Part shown: positions 59,635 to 64,000 of the stretch, piece after piece
How the letters are laid out: every line of letters starts with the position of its first letter
How positions within the stretch are numbered: the stretch's first letter is position 1
Assembly: GCF_000210295.1 (NCBI RefSeq)
Contig: NC_026735.1
Location: forward strand, 507,749 to 571,748
Length of the DNA stretch: 64,000 nt
Source of the DNA: Trypanosoma brucei gambiense DAL972
Lineage: Eukaryota > Euglenozoa > Kinetoplastea > Trypanosomatida > Trypanosomatidae
Reading direction: 5' to 3'
Notes under the pieces: generated by a model
Databases searched by the model: none
The model's input: only the letters and a program-made list of their open reading frames with translations
What the model was told of the DNA's origin: nothing
Made by a program: the position numbers and the translations under genes

Positions 59635-61911
59635 TCAACAACGTGGACCAAGGGCAATAAGGAAAGGTTTTCCCTCCGGGTCCGCCTGGTCCGCAACCTC
59701 ATGTCGTTTCCGCAACCAAAACAACTGCATAAGCCGCAATTTGAGCATATGCAGTCTATTGGACTCATGCACGACTGCGATTTCATTGTACTCCCCGTGC
59801 TTGCGGTGAAGCTCCCGCTGCGAGTACCGCGAAATCACGTAATCTATGCCTTCAGAGTTGTACAAGTCATTAGTTTCGTCAAATCGTATTTCTTCCTTAA
59901 TGTATTGCATCTCCAGCCCGCGTCTCTGAAGCAATATCGAAAGACTGAAGGCATCTGATACCTCTGTGCGGCTGCTATCGCCACCACTAACAACAGCGGG
60001 GGATGGCACATTGCCCGTCCCAAACAATTCTTCATCATGAGGCCCAGTGTCGCCAACAACTATTGATCGTCCGACACTCATTAGCGCGCGGAAAGGAAAT
60101 GTCAAAAGTTTAACAAAGCGATCCGACACCTGCTGTGAAGCGCCAGCGGTTGCAAATGTGCTATTTGTGGGGTTCCGCCTCGGTATTTTATGCACCTTCT
60201 GGAAGCGGCTGATTCCAGTCATTGCTGCATAGGCGTCAATGAAGACAGAAATAGAGTTGCTCCTGTTCGTTCTTGTGGTTAGGCGCCGACTTAGACACGA
60301 GGACGAGTTCCTAACATCTTTTTCTACAGCGTGGTGAAGACGTCGTAGAGCCTCGGACCCCGGGTAATTATCAGCGCTCAAGTACACAGAAAGCAAAACG
60401 GTCGCGAGCTGCATAGTGTACAAGAGGACTATCAAAGATGCGATGACAGAGCGCCGGGTTAAGCAAGCAAGAAACCACCTCGGCCTGACATTAAAACCAC
60501 CCTTCCCATCTCCTCTGCTGCGCAGGTTTGCACCCTCATTCCTCCACTTTACTGGCGTAGCACGCCCCTGTACAATTCCCTTTCCTTTTGTCACCTCCAA
60601 TGTGCAAGATGACAGTGGCCGCGCGAAACACTCGTCCCATAGGCGTGTACCAGCCGCCGCTAGGGGCACCAGCAACCAGGGAAACACAATCATCAAAAAC
60701 CGAACTTCCTTGTGGGGAAGCAAACTGTACAATACGATGAAGAGACTTGACGGTACCAATAAGTCAGCATACCGCTCGCTGGTGTCCAGAGACACCCAAA
60801 GCGCACAGTGGGCTGCAGCAGGTGACGGTTCTTCACTAGTTGTTCCTTCTCTTCTGCCCGCGCCCGACAACCTATGCAATGCAAAATATATGTTCCCCCA
60901 CGCCATGCACACTAAAGTAAGCCACAATGGATACAGAAAGAGCAAGCTGCGCGGCAGTGCCACCAGCACGTACCAATATACGGGCAGCCTTCCCCACCTC
61001 CACGATTGATTCTCTGCGGTGTTAAACAGGAGAACCACGGCTTCCGGCCACACCAACCTCCCCCACAAGTAGCTATCCATCCCAATACTGAAGATAACGA
61101 CAGCAGCCACCGAACAGATGCCCACCGCGACGCCACGCAGCAACGTGATGTCACCTCTCAACAACAAGAATAAAGAGTAAGGTGCCAGCAAGACCAGAAC
61201 ATCACATCGAAACAACGCTGAGGTAGCGCTGAGCAGTGCAATTGCCCAATAGTATTTGCCACGGCAAGTAGCACCACATGCTAGAGTACACATTATAAGT
61301 CCGTACGTGTTGGGCAACGGCCGCGTTGCATAAAATACCAAATGAAATTGCGACAGGCACAACAAGTAAAACACACTCGAAGCATGCCGCATACTGACAG
61401 GGCACCTGGCTGCGGCAACACGTGAAGATGTGCTCTTGAATTTTTCCCATTTCGCAGCACTGTCAATACCACAACCAACATAACCGAGAGCACAGCAGGT
61501 GACGACGCCCAAGGTCACCCGACACATGTTAGAAGCAAGCATTGGAAACAACGCAAACAACTCCTCAGAAGAACCCACAAGACCAACATCCTCCACCAGT
61601 CGAACCAACCATGCAACATCTCCCGCAACAACATACTTCAATGGTTCCAATAGGAACCTTACGACATAATTCACATCACAGAGAAACGGCAACATCGCCA
61701 ACGACGCAACAAACCAAGGACCAGTAAACGTTCGAGGAACCACCCCAGGCGAGCTTAAATGGTCAAAACATGCTCTTTTACCACAAAGCAAAAAATCATG
61801 CATCGCCTGCATACCGAAGCTCTCCTCCACTTTCGTATAAGGGCAAACTATTTCAACAGAAATGACACAAGCCAACAAAAATAAAAAACTAAAAAACGAT
61901 AAAACAGTCAT
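59635..61911 (-). CDS. ALG12: ALG12 dolichyl-P-mannose alpha-1,6-mannosyltransferase
   Basis: 758 aa, a GT22-family multi-spanning ER enzyme. The N-terminus has a hydrophobic first helix, then the ALG12 hallmark: CPYTKVEESFGMQAMHDFLL, then FDHLSSPGVVPRTFTGPW, with the catalytic-type Asp/Glu in the first luminal loop. About ten hydrophobic segments follow, including CRVTLGVVTCCALGYVGCGI and LATVLLSVYLS. It adds the eighth mannose to the dolichol-linked oligosaccharide for N-glycosylation. The protein is longer than yeast or human ALG12 (about 490-550 aa), with additional hydrophilic sequence around residues 440-490 and 540-660. The end (LRLMQLFWLRKRH) is basic. 5' UTR predicted at 12 nt. Confidence 0.93.
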   Translation of the reverse strand: MTVLSFFSFLFLLACVISVEIVCPYTKVEESFGMQAMHDFLLCGKRACFDHLSSPGVVPRTFTGPWFVASLAMLPFLCDVNYVVRFLLEPLKYVVAGDVAWLVRLVEDVGLVGSSEELFALFPMLASNMCRVTLGVVTCCALGYVGCGIDSAAKWEKFKSTSSRVAAARCPVSMRHASSVFYLLCLSQFHLVFYATRPLPNTYGLIMCTLACGATCRGKYYWAIALLSATSALFRCDVLVLLAPYSLFLLLRGDITLLRGVAVGICSVAAVVIFSIGMDSYLWGRLVWPEAVVLLFNTAENQSWRWGRLPVYWYVLVALPRSLLFLYPLWLTLVCMAWGNIYFALHRLSGAGRREGTTSEEPSPAAAHCALWVSLDTSERYADLLVPSSLFIVLYSLLPHKEVRFLMIVFPWLLVPLAAAGTRLWDECFARPLSSCTLEVTKGKGIVQGRATPVKWRNEGANLRSRGDGKGGFNVRPRWFLACLTRRSVIASLIVLLYTMQLATVLLSVYLSADNYPGSEALRRLHHAVEKDVRNSSSCLSRRLTTRTNRSNSISVFIDAYAAMTGISRFQKVHKIPRRNPTNSTFATAGASQQVSDRFVKLLTFPFRALMSVGRSIVVGDTGPHDEELFGTGNVPSPAVVSGGDSSRTEVSDAFSLSILLQRRGLEMQYIKEEIRFDETNDLYNSEGIDYVISRYSQRELHRKHGEYNEIAVVHESNRLHMLKLRLMQLFWLRKRHEVADQADPEGKPFLIALGPRC

Positions 61912-62339
61912 TTACAGATAAGACTACGTGAAAAGGAAAAGAAAAAAAATAGAAATTTAAAAACTGCACTCACTCACAGAGAATATACATTACACGTCAC
62001 AAGCATTCAAATACAGCACAAAAATAAGGTTGACAACGAGCTTGCGGTGCACACACCAACCCGTAAACGAATAACAAAGCACATCAAAAACACAAAACTA
62101 CCAAGACAATCGATAAGGTAACTGTATGCCACGCCAACCAGTTGCAGCGCAATGCTCATACTGGCAAACGTGGCACACGCTGCGCCAAGGCTCACACTAT
62201 CAACAGTGATGTAATCGACAGAGCGTTACCAAATACATCACCACGACAGGACATAGCACACTACGGAACCCGCAACATTACGATATAGCTGCAAAACAAA
62301 ACAACAGGAAAAACAATTACTGTATATCCACAACACCGG
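61912..62339. other. Short intergenic spacer
   Basis: 428 bp holding the ALG12 acceptor at its left end and the 3' UTR of uL11m. The shortest confirmed spacer with visible signal. A 62-aa frame at 62007-62195 is Leu/Val-rich and unsupported. Confidence 0.75.
61924..61965 (-). promoter_or_regulatory. Predicted spliced-leader acceptor for ALG12
   Basis: Minus strand: a long tract including TTTCTATTTTTTTTCTTTTC, then CACGTAG with its AG at 61925-61924, only 12 nt before the ATG at 61911. This is one of the clearest trans-splice signals in the window. Confidence 0.65.
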
Positions 62340-63368
62340 TCACAGCTGCGCCCCATCACGCGTCCAGTACACCTCCCCACTCATTGCAGCCACGTCCATC
62401 TGCTTCCGCTTCTCACCTTCAGGGAGTCGGTAATTCATAAAAACAATACGCATCTCCTCTGGCGTCATGTCCTTCACCCAACCTCGTGCATTCAAGTAAC
62501 GTCGAGCAAGTTCCCGCTCCCTCAAATCACGATGATAAGGGCTCAGTGGGTGGCTCGCTCTCCACAGGGTATCCAGTAAACAGGGGTCACGCAAACCCTC
62601 CTCAATCTGTTCATCCGTCAGTGGTGACATATTGGGCCGGTGCAACCGCTCAATCAGTGGTGCCTCTTCAAGTTCACGCTGCCTCAACGTAGTATATTGT
62701 TCCATGTGTATACCCCTGTACCTTTCGCATTCCTCCGTGTACTGCTGCTCAGTCATATCTTTCACGGGGGAACTGTAAGGTGTATCTACGCCAATGAAAC
62801 AAACACCCATCCGCCTGGCTTGCCCAACAACGCGTCGTACACGGGTCTCCAGTAACGGGTACTCTGGACGTCCCCAACACAACGGTTTCATTTTCGCTAT
62901 TTCGTATGCCATCTCCAATGTCATCAGAGCACAGTAGTGCCCTCGCAGCGGCACAGGTCCCGTCTCCCGCCGCTTCTTCCGAAGTGCACGCAGAATGAAC
63001 CACGCAGTAGGTGGCGGTTCAATTGTAAAAAGATACGATTTGTCAAAGTACACTTGGATGCGAACAATCAGCTCGACATCTTCCTTGAAGTGTGGCTTCG
63101 TCCGGTCATTGAACACCTTCGCAAAATCCATCGCCTTCAGCCCAAGTTTCGAAAACTCTTGTCCCACGGGAGGACCCGTCGCCGCCTTCCCAGCCTTAAT
63201 AAAGAAACGCCAGTTGTGCAATACACGCTTCCCAGGAAATTCAGGTCGCCCAAATATATCCCTCGCCTTCTCAACCACCAAAGCTTCAGGCAGTCGGTTT
63301 GAACCAGGTTCTACACACACCGTCTTGGGCCGTGCCCTTAGTTGAAGGACGCCACACGCGCGGAGCAT
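62340..63368 (-). CDS. uL11m: Mitochondrial large-subunit ribosomal protein uL11m, extended
   Basis: 342 aa. The N-terminal L11 block is around residues 51-91: FFIKAGKAATGPPVGQEFSK, then LGLKAMDFAKVFNDRT, which matches the L11 pattern of an AGPPVGP-like loop followed by N/D-x-x-x-F-x-K-x-FN. L11 binds the GTPase-associated rRNA centre and the stalk. Bacterial L11 is about 142 aa, so this protein has about 50 extra residues at the N-terminus (Arg/Ala-rich, likely mitochondrial import) and about 140 at the C-terminus (charged, RHYL/ERYRGIHMEQYTTLRQRE-type helices). The linker and C-terminal L11 domain (TIEPPPTAWFIL) are visible to about 195. Large extensions are typical of trypanosome mitoribosomal proteins. 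Start codon is the only nearby ATG. Confidence 0.92.
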   Translation of the reverse strand: MLRACGVLQLRARPKTVCVEPGSNRLPEALVVEKARDIFGRPEFPGKRVLHNWRFFIKAGKAATGPPVGQEFSKLGLKAMDFAKVFNDRTKPHFKEDVELIVRIQVYFDKSYLFTIEPPPTAWFILRALRKKRRETGPVPLRGHYCALMTLEMAYEIAKMKPLCWGRPEYPLLETRVRRVVGQARRMGVCFIGVDTPYSSPVKDMTEQQYTEECERYRGIHMEQYTTLRQRELEEAPLIERLHRPNMSPLTDEQIEEGLRDPCLLDTLWRASHPLSPYHRDLRERELARRYLNARGWVKDMTPEEMRIVFMNYRLPEGEKRKQMDVAAMSGEVYWTRDGAQL

Positions 63369-64000
63369 CAGTCAACTGTCACTAAATGGCTTACACACAA
63401 TTACTAGTTGTAAGTCCTTATATACAGTTGCGTACCAGAAGAGAAGAGGGAAGAGATAGTAACAGCAAGCATCCAAAGAAATGGGCGAGACGGTATACAG
63501 GAAACATGTGTATGCATGTAGGCAGTAAGTAGAGCCCGTGCAGCAAGCAAAGGAAATGGTGAAACAGCACAATTACCGTATAGTGAAGAGAAGCTTCAGA
63601 AACACAAATACAACAAAATGTAAAGGAAAGGGAAGGAATAATACTGAGACCACACACACACACACACGCACACAGAAAGAGAGAGAGAGAGAGAGAGACG
63701 TACAGACAAACAAGGAGAAAAAACTCCTCACGATGATTCACATTCCAACACGCGGCATACGACAGTTCCTACCGCAACCGCGTCGCGCCACATTAACGCA
63801 CACACTCACTCCATAAATGAATCAAATGTTCAGCACCCGCATCGATCACATCCTAAGCAATGCATTACTCAGTGCATGGCCAAGGGGAGAGTGCACATCC
63901 CAACAAGCTATAATAGCATCCTACTCAATTATACCACACAAAAACGACAAGAATAACAGGACACAACAAACAGGAAACGGCACCTTGTACAGAAGGAACA
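63369..64000. other. Upstream flank of uL11m, window edge
   Basis: Contains the 5' UTR of uL11m and probably the 3' UTR of the next upstream gene, which is outside the window. A CA run (63653-63674) is followed by a GA run (about 63678-63698). No gene recognised. Confidence 0.65.

Noticed and set aside
1..64000. tRNA, snRNA, transposon (ingi/RIME) or VSG-related sequence
   Set aside because: I saw no B-box-like tRNA element outside coding sequence, no ingi/RIME ends and no VSG-like protein; short structured RNAs such as snoRNAs cannot be excluded by eye.

Overview
The window looks like a nuclear chromosome segment of an African trypanosome, most likely Trypanosoma brucei. Every convincing gene lies on the minus strand, one after another and without introns. 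They are separated by 0.4-2.6 kb AT-rich spacers full of homopolymers, pyrimidine tracts and microsatellites. This is the layout of a kinetoplastid polycistronic transcription unit running from high to low coordinates. Several encoded proteins (CRK9, SmB, the TRRM1-type RS protein, tandem branched-chain aminotransferases, mitochondrial uL11) are ones I remember as neighbours on T. brucei chromosome 2. That is memory, not a lookup.

Layout in transcription order, from the right edge leftwards: mitochondrial ribosomal protein uL11m (62340-63368); ALG12 mannosyltransferase (59635-61911); TRRM1 RNA-binding protein (55610-56935); a small two-TM protein (52602-53057); a 411-aa unknown (49395-50630); a four-TM protein with an OCRE-like tail (47158-48321); a 253-aa unknown (44966-45727); an SVP26/TEX261 cargo receptor (43510-44148); two almost identical branched-chain aminotransferases in a 1458-bp tandem duplication (39709-43008); UNC119 (37194-37784); a TBC Rab-GAP (33452-35140); SPB1/FTSJ3 rRNA methyltransferase (30037-32754); SmB (28977-29306); IFT43 (27487-28200); a giant adenylate-kinase-7-like protein (22866-26627); CRK9 (19425-21749); a 196-aa unknown (16240-16830); a 795-aa polytopic membrane protein (12798-15185); a probable mitochondrial helical-repeat protein (10298-12088); a four-CX9C protein (8966-9367); a SIZ/PIAS SUMO ligase (6316-7452); TVP23 (4858-5532); and a truncated large probable mitochondrial protein (1-2891).

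As usual in trypanosomes, neighbours are not functionally grouped. Themes that recur are trans-splicing and RNA (CRK9, SmB, TRRM1, SPB1), cilium or flagellum (AK7-like, IFT43, UNC119), early secretory pathway (ALG12, SVP26/TEX261, TVP23, TBC GAP) and mitochondrion (uL11m, the CX9C protein, the helical-repeat protein, the leftmost gene). Regulation would be post-transcriptional, and the visible signals are pyrimidine tracts followed by AG upstream of genes.

Several of the longest open frames begin at GTG or TTG, or run back into a splice-acceptor tract. I therefore moved those starts to the first ATG after a plausible acceptor. The most unusual observations are: a perfect 30-bp inverted repeat with one arm made of the last ten codons of the SUMO ligase gene; an 11-bp window with 8 substitutions inside otherwise nearly identical aminotransferase copies; an AK7-like protein without a canonical P-loop lysine; a claudin/amastin-like membrane protein with an OCRE-like tail; and a small protein with four consecutive CX9C motifs. 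I found no CRISPR arrays, tRNAs, rRNAs or transposable elements.
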